A DNA stretch of 39,214 nt from a virus. Location of the stretch: positions 1 through 39,214 of the IMG/VR virus record IMGVR_UViG_3300031569_000017; one strand, written 5' to 3'. A program made the translations under genes and the position numbers. Below, one piece after another: positions 13,927 to 20,571 of this stretch; positions within the stretch are counted from its first letter, which is position 1; every line of letters begins with the position of its first letter. The notes beneath the pieces are model-generated. The model searched no databases and was not told the origin of the DNA. It worked only from the letters and a program-made list of their open reading frames with translations.

Positions 13927-14532
13927 ATGAAACCAATACGTAAAGACGAGCAAGAATACTTACGAACATATATAGGACGTAAGTTTGATAACAGAAGATC
14001 TGCACTAGAGTCAGAAAGACAAGTAGATGTAGATCAAGAAGTAGATAAAAATCTTCTTAAGTTTAGAAAAATGTTAAACATAGAAAAACTTATTAAAGAT
14101 GTTCAGAAAGCTAGTGATGAATACGAAGATTTTGTTACTAACTATGAAGCACGTAAAGCAAATAAAAAGAGTGAGTTATATAAATTAGGTTTAACACTTC
14201 AAAAGAAAATGTCTAAATGGCAATCTATTAGAAGATGGGAAAAATCACCTAGTTTTATTACTCATAATACAGAAAGAAATGAGCTACCTGTAGATATGGA
14301 TGATGCAGTTAAATACATAGCAACTGTATGCGAAGAAGAAACAATTAAAGCTTATGACCGAAGTAAAAAAGGTATAGCTATAAGAAGTTTAGATGCACAA
14401 AAAGAAGAAGCAGAAAATGCTTTGTATTCAGGTGGATCTATGGTCGATGTAAGACAATACATACACAACATATTCAATACTGCTGGTATAGCAGATAGAG
14501 TAGCAAAGAGTTTGTTGATGTTATCTAAGTAA
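13927..14532 (+). CDS. 201-aa charged coiled-coil protein, unknown function
   Basis: I choose the ATG at 13927 (GAAAGGA upstream); an in-frame TTG at 13894 lies within the hairpin. The protein is highly charged and helical: IRKDEQEYLRTYIGRKFDNR, a coiled-coil region around residues 35-95 (MLNIEKLIKDVQKASDEYED), and a middle LTLQKKMSKWQSIRRWEKSP segment. The C-terminal half contains DDAVKYIATVCEEETIKAYD and ends in helices. I do not recognise the family. It is the largest unknown in this part of the early region and is bracketed by two similar hairpins, so it may be expressed as a separate mRNA unit. Confidence 0.62.
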   Translation: MKPIRKDEQEYLRTYIGRKFDNRRSALESERQVDVDQEVDKNLLKFRKMLNIEKLIKDVQKASDEYEDFVTNYEARKANKKSELYKLGLTLQKKMSKWQSIRRWEKSPSFITHNTERNELPVDMDDAVKYIATVCEEETIKAYDRSKKGIAIRSLDAQKEEAENALYSGGSMVDVRQYIHNIFNTAGIADRVAKSLLMLSK

Positions 14533-14539
14533 ACAATTA

Positions 14540-14572
14540 AGTAATGCCCTACTCGTTTGTAGGGCAATTACT
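14540..14572 (+). terminator. Intercistronic hairpin, 13-bp stem
   Basis: AGTAAT-GCCCTAC (14540-14552) pairs with GTAGGGC-A-ATTACT (14559-14572), with one bulged A and a TCGTTT loop. The following bases are ACAGAAAGG, the next ribosome site, not a U tract. It shares its layout (7-8 bp inner stem, one bulge on the 3' arm, 5-6 bp outer stem) with 13874-13910. Confidence 0.55.
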
Positions 14573-14586
14573 ACAGAAAGGAACTT

Positions 14587-14820
14587 ATGCAATTAGTAGG
14601 ATCAAACGAAATAATAATATATTCAGTAGTAGCAATAGACTTCAGCTGGAATGACGATAGTCCAAAACCAAGTATTATAGCAACTTATAATAAACGTGAG
14701 GATGCTATTTTAAAAAAAGATCTTTGTAAGAAGATAGCAACAGTAGATCAAAGTAAAGTTCAATACCAAGTGGTATCGATTAATGTAAAGGATAAAAATG
14801 AATCACAGAAAACAACTTAG
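14587..14820 (+). CDS. 77-aa early protein, alpha/beta, unknown function
   Basis: GAAAGGAACTT precedes the ATG at 14587, right after a hairpin. The pattern is beta strand (NEIIIYSVVAIDFSW), loop with SPKPSIIATY, helix (NKREDAILKKDLCKKI) and beta strand (KVQYQVVSINVKD). This resembles small ferredoxin-like or DUF-type phage proteins, but no motif decides it. Its end overlaps the next gene by 23 bases. Confidence 0.52.
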   Translation: MQLVGSNEIIIYSVVAIDFSWNDDSPKPSIIATYNKREDAILKKDLCKKIATVDQSKVQYQVVSINVKDKNESQKTT

Positions 14821-14956
14821 TATAATAGATAAAGCCACTAAAAGAGCTTTAAAAGATGTAGATAAACTGCGTGGTGAATCACCACCTGACTTCATCAAAG
14901 AGTTTTTTAAATGGTGTACGTTAGCTAAGAAATATATCAGGGAGGCATTAAATTAA
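14798..14956 (+). CDS. 52-aa early protein
   Basis: AAAGGATAAAA precedes the ATG at 14798. The product starts MNHRKQLSIIDKATKRALKD, has a GESPPDFIKEFFKWCTLAKK middle and ends YIREALN. It is helical and soluble. The stop shares one base with the next start (TAATG). No family is recognised. Confidence 0.5.
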   Translation: MNHRKQLSIIDKATKRALKDVDKLRGESPPDFIKEFFKWCTLAKKYIREALN

Positions 14957-15120
14957 TGTTTACACCTGATCCACAAAAACAAAAGAACATAGCTGCTATA
15001 GAAAAATTATTGAAAGATAACAATCTAGAGTACGATATAACTTTAGTAACAGATAGTGATATACTTGTTAGTATAGCTGTGATGCCTAAAGACTATGTAG
15101 AAGCAGAGGAGATAGAATGA
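14956..15120 (+). CDS. 54-aa early protein
   Basis: Coupled by TAATG to the previous gene and by ATGA to the next; GGGAGG lies 10-15 bases upstream. The product begins MFTPDPQKQKNIAAIEKLLK, then a beta-prone DNNLEYDITLVTDSDILVSI segment and an acidic end (AEEIE). A helix-strand-strand fold is likely. No motif is recognised. Confidence 0.5.
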   Translation: MFTPDPQKQKNIAAIEKLLKDNNLEYDITLVTDSDILVSIAVMPKDYVEAEEIE

Positions 15121-15473
15121 AAAGTAAAACAGTATGGAATGTTATAATATGGAAAGCTAATGGCGATGAGGAATTTAGAGTGTTTGCTCAAAGACCTGAT
15201 TTCGCTAATATCTATCCATTAATTAATTGTGATATGATAGAGTTTCAAAAAGGTTATCATGAAGATTATGGTACTTTTGAAATGCATTGCGATGAAGAAA
15301 GTAAATTAAAATCTACATTTAAGAAAAATAGTAGAGCTACAAAAGCATGGCAAGAATACTTAAAAAGAACTAAACGTATGTCTATGCCAGGCGATTTTAT
15401 CGCTGGTGATGTAGCAATTTTACAGAAAGTAAAAGAACCAAATGAAAAACAGGAGGTACGTAGTGTCGCTTAA
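15117..15473 (+). CDS. DUF3846-like protein
   Basis: A 118-aa protein. Its end resembles the DUF3846 family as I remember it: a FEMHCDEESKLKSTFKKNSR stretch (about residues 54-73; acidic turn then basic N-A-T motif), RATKAWQEYLK, and a final PGDFIAGDVAILQKV strand (about 91-105). The first 50 residues are beta-prone (VWNVIIWKANGDEEFRVFAQ). DUF3846 proteins are common on phages and plasmids, and their function is unknown to me. The start overlaps the previous stop by four bases. Confidence 0.5.
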   Translation: MKSKTVWNVIIWKANGDEEFRVFAQRPDFANIYPLINCDMIEFQKGYHEDYGTFEMHCDEESKLKSTFKKNSRATKAWQEYLKRTKRMSMPGDFIAGDVAILQKVKEPNEKQEVRSVA

Positions 15474-15678
15474 ATTAGGTAGTAAAACTTATGCTATTAA
15501 ACAAGCAGAACAATCTGTTCAGAATCTATTGAAGTCTATCCATTTAATGGAAGAATTAATAGCTATAGCAGCATTAGCTGATAAACATTCACTAGAGTTG
15601 CAAAGCTGGATAAAAGAGTATAAATTAGACATAGAGCTGCTTGATGCTCAAATAACGGAGGTAAGAACACATGACTAA
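15463..15678 (+). CDS. 71-aa helical early protein with GTG start
   Basis: The best start is GTG at 15463, because AGGAGG stands 6 bases upstream; the ATG at 15442 has no such site. The protein is mostly two helices: AIKQAEQSVQNLLKSIHLME, then ELIAIAALADKHSLELQSWI and a charged end. It overlaps the previous gene by 11 bases and the next by 8. No family is recognised. Confidence 0.5.
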   Translation: MSLKLGSKTYAIKQAEQSVQNLLKSIHLMEELIAIAALADKHSLELQSWIKEYKLDIELLDAQITEVRTHD

Positions 15679-15844
15679 TAATATACAACAAGCTATGAAA
15701 GCTGATTATCTTAAAGTTCTCACAGAGAATAAAAAGATGAAGCAAGAATTAGCTAATCTAAAAAAAGAGGTAGCACATCTAAAAGGTATGATACCTAAAG
15801 ATGAAGACATAGATCTTGCTATTGGTGGTACTAATAATGAGTAA
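15671..15844 (+). CDS. 57-aa coiled-coil early protein
   Basis: GGAGGTAAGAACAC precedes the ATG at 15671. The product begins MTNNIQQAMKADYLKVLTEN and has a heptad region ENKKMKQELANLKKEVAHLK (about residues 20-39), a clear leucine-zipper-like coiled coil. The end is acidic (PKDEDIDLAIGG). It may dimerise or bind a partner; the partner is unknown. Confidence 0.52.
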   Translation: MTNNIQQAMKADYLKVLTENKKMKQELANLKKEVAHLKGMIPKDEDIDLAIGGTNNE

Positions 15845-16130
15845 CGAATATACAATAGGATCAGAAGATAAAGTTGCACGTTTAGAAAAACGTGGTAGAG
15901 GCTTTAGAAGATTAATTACTGCAATAAACGATTTACCATTATATGGTATTATGGAAGCTACGCATCCAAGTTTAGTACAGGAATTAGAAAGATTTAAAGA
16001 CTCAGTTAAACTTCTTATTGCAGAAAACAATAGAGAGTTGACTAAATTTTATATTCCTGAAGATTCATCTTATAGGACAGATCCTATGCAAGATGATATA
16101 ATAAATGAGTACACTAAAAAAGGAGTCTAA
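15837..16130 (+). CDS. 97-aa early protein, unknown function
   Basis: The ATG at 15837 (MSNEYTIGSEDKVARLEKRG) overlaps the previous stop by 8 bases and gives a sensible soluble N-terminus, unlike the hydrophobic one from 15816. The middle contains GFRRLITAINDLPLYGIMEA and ELERFKDSVKLLIAENNREL, and the tail is acidic and tyrosine-containing. It is helical with no recognised motif. Its stop and the next start share one base. Confidence 0.52.
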   Translation: MSNEYTIGSEDKVARLEKRGRGFRRLITAINDLPLYGIMEATHPSLVQELERFKDSVKLLIAENNRELTKFYIPEDSSYRTDPMQDDIINEYTKKGV

Positions 16131-16273
16131 TGGATTCTAAGACAGCATTTACATTTAAGTTATTAAGTTTAATTAAAAAATGTAAAGAAAAAGGTAAGTT
16201 CAATTTGTATACTAAATTAATTAAGAAATACAATATTGATGAAACAAAGCTACAAGAAGCTTATTACGATTAA
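16130..16273 (+). CDS. 47-aa basic early protein
   Basis: AGGAG stands 5 bases upstream of the ATG at 16130 (TAATG overlap). The product starts MDSKTAFTFKLLSLIKKCKE and ends YNIDETKLQEAYYD, with a lysine-rich middle (KEKGKFNLYTKLIKKYN). It is the last plus-strand gene before the second structured non-coding stretch. No family is recognised. Confidence 0.5.
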   Translation: MDSKTAFTFKLLSLIKKCKEKGKFNLYTKLIKKYNIDETKLQEAYYD

Positions 16274-16523
16274 AAATTCGTTCATGACGAATAGGTAAGT
16301 TAGAACCTGTATTGAGATAAATACTAGTTATTAATTTGATCTCGAGCTAAAGGCCTACTACACCCATCAGGGAGACTTGGTGGGTGGAATTAAATACAAA
16401 ATTCTTTTCTATAGAAAGATAGAAAGTATTGGAACACCGATCATTGATTAAATAAAGAATTGGAGGTGTTTAAATAGTCCAGTCTTAGGGTGATTACCTA
16501 AGTAAAAAAATCCAATACTTTTG
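16274..16523 (+). ncRNA. Second candidate structured RNA, about 250 nt
   Basis: No gene is visible. Helices in order: ATTCGT/ACGAAT (16276-16292), AGGT/ACCT (16293-16308), TTGAGAT/ATCTCGA (16312-16345) around AAAT/ATTT, CACCCATC/GGTGGGTG (16361-16386), TCTTT/AAAGA (16403-16419), then an 11-bp helix AAAGTATTGGA (16423-16433) with TCCAATACTTT (16511-16521). The last helix encloses ACACC/GGTGT (16434-16469) and CTTAGG/CCTAAG (16484-16502), so it forms a three-way junction. Two U-G pairs work only on the plus strand, which favours a plus-strand RNA. It could also be the 3' structure where the plus and minus operons converge. Confidence 0.55.
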
Positions 16524-16802
16524 CTAAATCCAATTTTTAGGTACGCAAAGTACTTCACCAAATTCAATTATATTATCATTAGCATCTTTAGAGTATGTAC
16601 CAAATGTAATAATATATTCATCTGTTTCTTTATAAATCCAACCTTTGGTTTTAGAAATAGCAGGTTTTAATTTTTCAATATCTTCTAGACTAATCCAACC
16701 AGTTTCTGATTGAGCATCGTACCAGGTAAGATGATTTTTAATAGGCTTATAAGGAAAGTCTTTTTGAACTTTCTTTTTTTTAATGTATCGTCTCTGAGCC
16801 AT
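16524..16802 (-). CDS. 92-aa phage protein of unknown function
   Basis: The ATG at 16802 begins MAQRRYIKKKKVQKDFPYKP; a TTG two codons earlier (16808) is possible. The core (about residues 27-90) runs LTWYDAQSETGWISLEDIEK, KTKGWIYKETDEYIITFGTY and a final GEVLCVPKNWI. I recall this pattern (W.D...s.GW, i.t.GWl..e...y, and a closing 'ip..wi') from small proteins in many unrelated phages; function unknown. It overlaps the upstream gene by 23 bases. It ends a minus-strand island that converges with the plus-strand early genes. Confidence 0.58.
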   Translation of the reverse strand: MAQRRYIKKKKVQKDFPYKPIKNHLTWYDAQSETGWISLEDIEKLKPAISKTKGWIYKETDEYIITFGTYSKDANDNIIEFGEVLCVPKNWI

Positions 16803-17067
16803 GATCAAGAAAATCTATTTGTGTAAATTCATCTAATGTATCATGAGGTACTGTGATACCTTTTTCTTCTAATAATAATTGTAAATGTGTTGAAGAAATA
16901 ATAGCAAGAGCCATAGAGTCAGCAACGTCTTGTGTAAGATTACAGTCTTGATTTAATAAATATTTAGATACTTTTTTAGCACTCACTTTTTCTATAAAGT
17001 GTTCAGAGTAAGCTTTCTTACTTGTTTTTTTTGGTAGGAATTTGTAAATAATTGCCATAATAAACAT
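16780..17067 (-). CDS. 95-aa protein, unknown function
   Basis: Starts at ATG 17067, or three codons later at 17058, where the AGAGG upstream is better spaced (protein MAIIYKFLPKKTSKKAYSEH). The first 45 residues are basic; the rest is helical with acidic ends (QDVADSMALAIISSTHLQLL, then VPHDTLDEFTQIDFLDHG). No membrane span is needed to explain the Ala/Ile-rich stretch. No family is recognised. It is probably co-transcribed with its four minus-strand neighbours. Confidence 0.5.
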   Translation of the reverse strand: MFIMAIIYKFLPKKTSKKAYSEHFIEKVSAKKVSKYLLNQDCNLTQDVADSMALAIISSTHLQLLLEEKGITVPHDTLDEFTQIDFLDHGSETIH

Positions 17068-17090
17068 ACCTCTAGCGAGGATAACTAAAC

Positions 17091-17459
17091 CTAATATTTG
17101 ACCTGCATAAGGAAGTCAATGTTAATTTTACAATGTGGTAAAACTTTATCATAAATCTCATTTTGAACATATTCTATGTTATTTTTATCATCTTTATCCC
17201 ATAGTTCGTAGAATAATGTAGCATATACCATAGGATCTATGCCTAATTTCTGCCAATATAGTCGTTCACCAATATGGTGCAGTTGAGAATGATGAGCATA
17301 ACAAAGTGGTATTGTCCAGCAATCGCTAACTTTTTGTGATATTCCACGTTTCTCAGCAATAGTAATATGATGAGCTTGGCATTCGTGGTACATACAAAGT
17401 AAGCATTGTTGACTAGCTACCCATTGTAGATACTTTTTTGATTTCCATCTTTTTTGCAC
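17091..17459 (-). CDS. HNH endonuclease, Ref/DUF968-like
   Basis: The start is probably the GTG at 17459, with AAAGGA four bases upstream. The 122-aa protein has zinc-ligand and HNH-type motifs: C19-x2-C22, the HH pair at about 30-31, and then IPLCYAHHSQLHHIGERLYW (about 50-69), which contains C53, H56, H57 and H61. The IPLC..HH..LH..GE..yW sequence is the signature of the phage P1 Ref / DUF968 family, RecA-dependent or recombination-linked nucleases. It may act at recombination intermediates or in host DNA degradation. It overlaps the regulator gene upstream by 47 bases. The catalytic residues look intact. Confidence 0.8.
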   Translation of the reverse strand: MQKRWKSKKYLQWVASQQCLLCMYHECQAHHITIAEKRGISQKVSDCWTIPLCYAHHSQLHHIGERLYWQKLGIDPMVYATLFYELWDKDDKNNIEYVQNEIYDKVLPHCKINIDFLMQVKY

Positions 17460-17907
17460 CTTGTCCTTTTATAGTATTTCTAACTTTTATGTAACCAAAA
17501 TATATAGCTAAATTTCTTAAAGCTTCATGTAGTAAATTTGATGCTTTTCTTTCAGAGATATACAGCAAATTACTTATTTCTTTAATACCATAATTTTGGT
17601 AACAAAAGTACTTTAGAACAATTATAAAGTGTTCTCCAAGATCTTTAGATATTTCATTTAATAAACTAAAAGCTCCAATTTTAGAATCCATTACTGTATT
17701 AGATCCAAAATCTAGTCTAGGCATATAGTTGGAAGCTCTACCTCCAAGTTGTGATACTTCACATAATCGCCTATACCTAGATCCTGCAATAAATTCAGTT
17801 TCACTTATCAGTTGTCTGTGGAACATATAGTCTAATCTAGACTCTCTTACGTTCTTCATTACAGTCTTTTTATCAAAGACCTTAGGTACTAATTCTAGTT
17901 TATCCAT
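17413..17907 (-). CDS. DUF6456-like HTH regulator
   Basis: A 164-aa protein. Residues about 70-140 fit the alphaproteobacterial DUF6456 pattern as I recall it: a SKIGAFSLLNEISKDLGEHF helix, FIIVLKYFCYQNYGIKEISN, and a C-terminal HTH-like LLYISERKASNLLHEALRNL ending in AIYFGYIK. The N-terminal 65 residues contain ESRLDYMFHRQLISETEFIA and an AGSRYRRLCEVSQLGG stretch. This family also resembles sigma-region-4-like DNA binding helices. It could switch late genes on through host RNA polymerase, since the phage has no polymerase of its own. It overlaps its neighbours on both sides. Confidence 0.66.
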   Translation of the reverse strand: MDKLELVPKVFDKKTVMKNVRESRLDYMFHRQLISETEFIAGSRYRRLCEVSQLGGRASNYMPRLDFGSNTVMDSKIGAFSLLNEISKDLGEHFIIVLKYFCYQNYGIKEISNLLYISERKASNLLHEALRNLAIYFGYIKVRNTIKGQGAKKMEIKKVSTMGS

Positions 17908-18196
17908 ACTTACTTATATACGATTGAATAGATTTATCAACGAGTGATTTGAACAAGGTATCTTTATTGTATTTACCTAGTAATCTATCTACTCGATTAC
18001 TAGACTTACAATTATGATAGAAAAGGATTTTACTTTTGCACCCATACTTTTTAGTAGGCTGCAATAAGTAAGACATAATAATTGAAAGGTTATATACAAA
18101 GTAATCTTTCTCGTTTTTAATTGTTTGTTTACCCTTCAATATTTTGATAGAAGTGTCATACTTACTATTTAAAAATGAATGAATATTAATCAACAT
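17900..18196 (-). CDS. 98-aa protein, unknown function
   Basis: A basic, Ser/Asn/Lys-rich protein (MLINIHSFLNSKYDTSIKIL, then SKILFYHNCKSSNRVDRLLG). No Shine-Dalgarno precedes the ATG at 18196, and the start lies 12 bases from the divergent nuclease start, so its leader would lie inside the nuclease gene. It could instead start later or be leaderless. The base composition is like that of its neighbours. No family is recognised, and its reality is less certain than that of the next genes. Confidence 0.42.
   Translation of the reverse strand: MLINIHSFLNSKYDTSIKILKGKQTIKNEKDYFVYNLSIIMSYLLQPTKKYGCKSKILFYHNCKSSNRVDRLLGKYNKDTLFKSLVDKSIQSYISKYG
18144..18171 (+). promoter_or_regulatory. Possible sigma70-type promoter for the nuclease-SSB genes
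   Basis: TTGATA (18144-18149) and TATTTA (18166-18171) are separated by 16 bases, and lie 37 bases before the nuclease ATG. Plus-strand transcription must restart somewhere after the minus-strand island, so a promoter here is needed. In DNA this AT-rich such matches also occur by chance. Confidence 0.35.
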
Positions 18197-18208
18197 AAAG
18201 GATTTGAA

Positions 18209-18994
18209 ATGCTAAAAAAAGAATATCGACATAGTGCGAGTAGTGCTAATGCTTTCATAGATTCTCCTGCTTACTGGGTTATTACTAAATTATACAATTT
18301 TGAAGGCCCTGTAAATAGTAGAATGGTTATGGGTACAGCAGCAGAACATGGAGCTAACGAAGCCTTATCTAATATTAATCTAAAGCCTGAAGAAGTAATG
18401 CAAAAGGCAGAAGATAAGTATTTGAAAGAAGGTGGAGATCCACATAATAGTGACATGGAAAAAGCAAGAAATATATCCATGAGATTTGTTACTAATTTAT
18501 CAGAGTTTGGTGATTTGGTATCATATCAAAATGAAAAGATGACAGATGGTAAAAAATACGGATTAAAATATCCTATTAAAACTGTTACTGACTTTGAGTT
18601 TGAAGAAGTAATTGTAGATACAAAAGCTACAGCATATCTTAAAAGACTCAAGAAAGGTAACCTAGATCCCAACTGGTATCCTAAATCATCAGATGTAAGA
18701 CAGCAGATGTTATATGCAGAAGTATACAAAAAACCTACAATGTTATTGTATTCTTCAGAAATAGATACAGAAGCAGTTGATATGGTTGATAGACCAAAAC
18801 ATCATTTAGATGATATTATCAATGCAATGAAAACTATTGAACACATATCTAGCATAGCTAAAACTAAAGAAGATATAATCAGAATGTATCCGTTGAACAT
18901 GGATAACTTTAGATGGGGTAAAGAAAGTGATTCACCACATAAAGAGTTCGCAAGGAAATTGTGGACTAAAGCATATGATTATAATATAAAATAG
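18209..18994 (+). CDS. PD-(D/E)XK nuclease, Cas4/RecB-like exonuclease
   Basis: The ATG at 18209 has AAAGGA 6 bases upstream; an upstream in-frame ATG at 18179 lacks one. In the 261-aa product the family motifs are in order: SASSANAFIDSPAYWVI (about 9-25, 'S.s....f..cP..f'), MGTAAEHGANEAL (about 41-53, G-T-x-x-H), EEVIVDTKAT (about 122-131, catalytic D and K), and RQQMLYAEVY (about 154-163, Q-x3-Y). These are the marks of RecB/Cas4-type nucleases. No iron-sulfur cysteine cluster is visible. With the SSB-like protein encoded next, it probably forms the phage recombination and replication pair. I am confident of the fold and less so of the exact polarity. Confidence 0.85.
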   Translation: MLKKEYRHSASSANAFIDSPAYWVITKLYNFEGPVNSRMVMGTAAEHGANEALSNINLKPEEVMQKAEDKYLKEGGDPHNSDMEKARNISMRFVTNLSEFGDLVSYQNEKMTDGKKYGLKYPIKTVTDFEFEEVIVDTKATAYLKRLKKGNLDPNWYPKSSDVRQQMLYAEVYKKPTMLLYSSEIDTEAVDMVDRPKHHLDDIINAMKTIEHISSIAKTKEDIIRMYPLNMDNFRWGKESDSPHKEFARKLWTKAYDYNIK

Positions 18995-19052
18995 TATGCA
19001 ACGATTTGGTGCAATAATAAAACACATTAACAACAAGAACAGGAGGAAACCT

Positions 19053-19526
19053 ATGACTCAAACAGAGACATATAAAGCAACAGTCAAGGGTGTCAAAGAC
19101 ATTCATGATGATGAAAATCCAGTTAAATACTGGCTATCCGTAGAAATGGAAAATGGTATGGATAGAAGATTGTATGTAGATCAAAATTGTAGACACATAC
19201 AAAAAGGTCAGCAAGTAACTGTAACTGGTTATCCAATAAAGAAACCAGGAAGTAACAATCAAACTTGCGTAAAAATAGAAACAGAAGAAGGATCAGAAGG
19301 AGTAGAACCAATGCAACAAGCAACAGTTAATACACCTGTTAGAACTAATGGTGCAACATCAGTAAGAAATACTCAAGATGTATGGAAAGAAAAATACAGA
19401 CTTACTATGAGTAATTTACTTTCAGCAGCAATAGGATCAGGCAAAGAAGTAGACTTCGGTCAGATTGATAAGTATGTAAGAATGATACTAGAAGCTGAGT
19501 ATGAAGGAGATAAGGCTCCGTTTTAA
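19053..19526 (+). CDS. Single-stranded DNA-binding-like protein
   Basis: The ATG at 19053 follows AGGAGG by 6 bases (an upstream ATG at 18996 has none). Residues about 1-75 of the 157-aa protein are beta-prone and fit an OB fold: YKATVKGVKDIHDDENPVKY, LSVEMENGMDRRLYVDQNC and QQVTVTGYPIKKPG. Residues 76-105 are a flexible linker. The final EYEGDKAPF has the acidic-then-PF end typical of bacterial and phage SSBs, where it recruits partner proteins. It directly follows the PD-(D/E)XK nuclease, a common exonuclease-SSB pairing. Sequence similarity is weak, so an OB-fold recombinase partner is also possible. Confidence 0.68.
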   Translation: MTQTETYKATVKGVKDIHDDENPVKYWLSVEMENGMDRRLYVDQNCRHIQKGQQVTVTGYPIKKPGSNNQTCVKIETEEGSEGVEPMQQATVNTPVRTNGATSVRNTQDVWKEKYRLTMSNLLSAAIGSGKEVDFGQIDKYVRMILEAEYEGDKAPF

Positions 19527-19729
19527 TGAACGTAGTTGTTATTATAATGCATTTAGTTAATGGATCTGTAGTTGAAGCATCGGTTTCAGCTACTGTTCCA
19601 AAGCTATTATGCACAGAAGCAGTTAAAGAAATTGCTGTATTATCTACAGAAGATAGTACAATGACATACAAGGGTAATAGAGTATTTTTATATTACTGCA
19701 AAGACAAAAAAGGAAACAGAGTAAGATGA
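19526..19729 (+). CDS. 67-aa protein, possibly exported
   Basis: Coupled to the SSB-like gene by TAATG. The product begins MNVVVIIMHLVNGSVVEASV, which is hydrophobic but short for a signal peptide, then SATVPKLLCTEAVKEIAVLS with two cysteines overall (C29 and one near 58). A beta-prone stretch (YKGNRVFLYYCKDKKGNRVR) closes it. I recall similar small proteins with 'C...' pairs in marine phages but no function. It overlaps the next gene by four bases. Confidence 0.5.
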   Translation: MNVVVIIMHLVNGSVVEASVSATVPKLLCTEAVKEIAVLSTEDSTMTYKGNRVFLYYCKDKKGNRVR

Positions 19730-20052
19730 TAGCACAAGAACGATTAGAACAAGCATTAAAGTTTTTATCTGAAACAGATGAACAACATGCAAAGCTTACA
19801 GCTGGTGTAGATTATCTAAAAGACTTATCTAAAAATATGAAAGGTAAGTTTATAGTTAATTGTGAAACAGAAAAATCTGTAGCTATGAAAGAACATGCTT
19901 GGTATGCATCAGATCATTATAAAAAACATATAGATGAGAAACGTGCATTAGTAGAAGAAGCTACTAAGTTAGAAAACAATAGATCTAAAGAAAACTTAAT
20001 CATAGATGTATGGAGAACTTTAGAAGCATCTAGACGTAATGCAAAGGTGTGA
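19726..20052 (+). CDS. 108-aa helical conserved-looking protein
   Basis: Begins MIAQERLEQALKFLSETDEQ and is helical throughout: KLTAGVDYLKDLSKNMKGKF, a strand FIVNCE, then MKEHAWYASDHYKKHIDEKR. The end is LIIDVWRTLEASRRNAKV. This 'ALk.LsetDe..A...' with a closing 'i..WRt..a.rR' recalls a family seen beside phage nuclease/SSB genes, with unknown function. Starts by ATGA overlap; its stop shares one base with the next start. Confidence 0.6.
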   Translation: MIAQERLEQALKFLSETDEQHAKLTAGVDYLKDLSKNMKGKFIVNCETEKSVAMKEHAWYASDHYKKHIDEKRALVEEATKLENNRSKENLIIDVWRTLEASRRNAKV

Positions 20053-20249
20053 TGAAATACTTATTCAAGATATTTGCTTGGCAGCCATTATCAACAGAAG
20101 TGGTTGTTCAAGCAGATACTGAACAAGAAGCAATAGAGAAAGTAAAAAATTTAAAGTCTGAAGATTTAGAGTGGAGAGATCATCCTTTAAAAAAAGAGAG
20201 AGTTACTTATGAAATCTTTATTAAATCTGACAAAGACTCAACAGAATAA
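20052..20249 (+). CDS. 65-aa alpha/beta protein, unknown function
   Basis: Starts at the ATG at 20052 (TGATG overlap; AAAGG upstream). The pattern is strand (MKYLFKIFAWQPLSTEVVVQ), helix (ADTEQEAIEKVKNLKSEDLE), loop and strand (RVTYEIFIKSDKD), a small alpha/beta fold like many DUF proteins of early phage regions. No catalytic motif. It overlaps the next gene by 41 bases. Confidence 0.5.
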   Translation: MKYLFKIFAWQPLSTEVVVQADTEQEAIEKVKNLKSEDLEWRDHPLKKERVTYEIFIKSDKDSTE

Positions 20250-20571
20250 CTCTGATAAATCTCCTGAAGAAAGAATGTGTATTAGTATAATTACACAAGC
20301 ATTTCAAGATGCACTATATCAAGGCCCATATAGAGAACTCATTAATTATAAACGAGATGCTATAGATTGGTTTAAGAATCAAAGCTATGACTTTAAACTT
20401 ATATGTACTTTATCTAATTTTGAATGGGAATATATATATGATGCTTTTATTAAGACACAAAAAAAAGGTTTAACTTCATATACAGAGTATCAATATATGA
20501 TACTTTATAATAAAGAAAAACCTATTAAGAAAGATAAATTTGTGCTAAAAGTTAAGCATGAGTACTTCTAA
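20209..20571 (+). CDS. 120-aa protein, unknown function
   Basis: AAAAGAGAGAG is the only purine-rich site before the ATG at 20209, within the previous gene. The middle of the protein has DAIDWFKNQSYDFKLICTLS and NFEWEYIYDAFIKTQKKG (about residues 50-87). I recall a 'A..Wi.s..f..vC.lA....e.v...f' pattern from phage early proteins that bind or modify unknown targets. The last third is basic (KPIKKDKFVLKVKHEYF). The end overlaps the next gene by 14 bases. Confidence 0.55.
   Translation: MKSLLNLTKTQQNNSDKSPEERMCISIITQAFQDALYQGPYRELINYKRDAIDWFKNQSYDFKLICTLSNFEWEYIYDAFIKTQKKGLTSYTEYQYMILYNKEKPIKKDKFVLKVKHEYF

Noticed and set aside
16484-16502. Intrinsic terminator (CTTAGG/CCTAAG stem next to an A run)
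   Set aside because: For the minus strand the T run comes before the stem, and for the plus strand the stem is followed by A, not T. It fits better as one arm of the larger fold.
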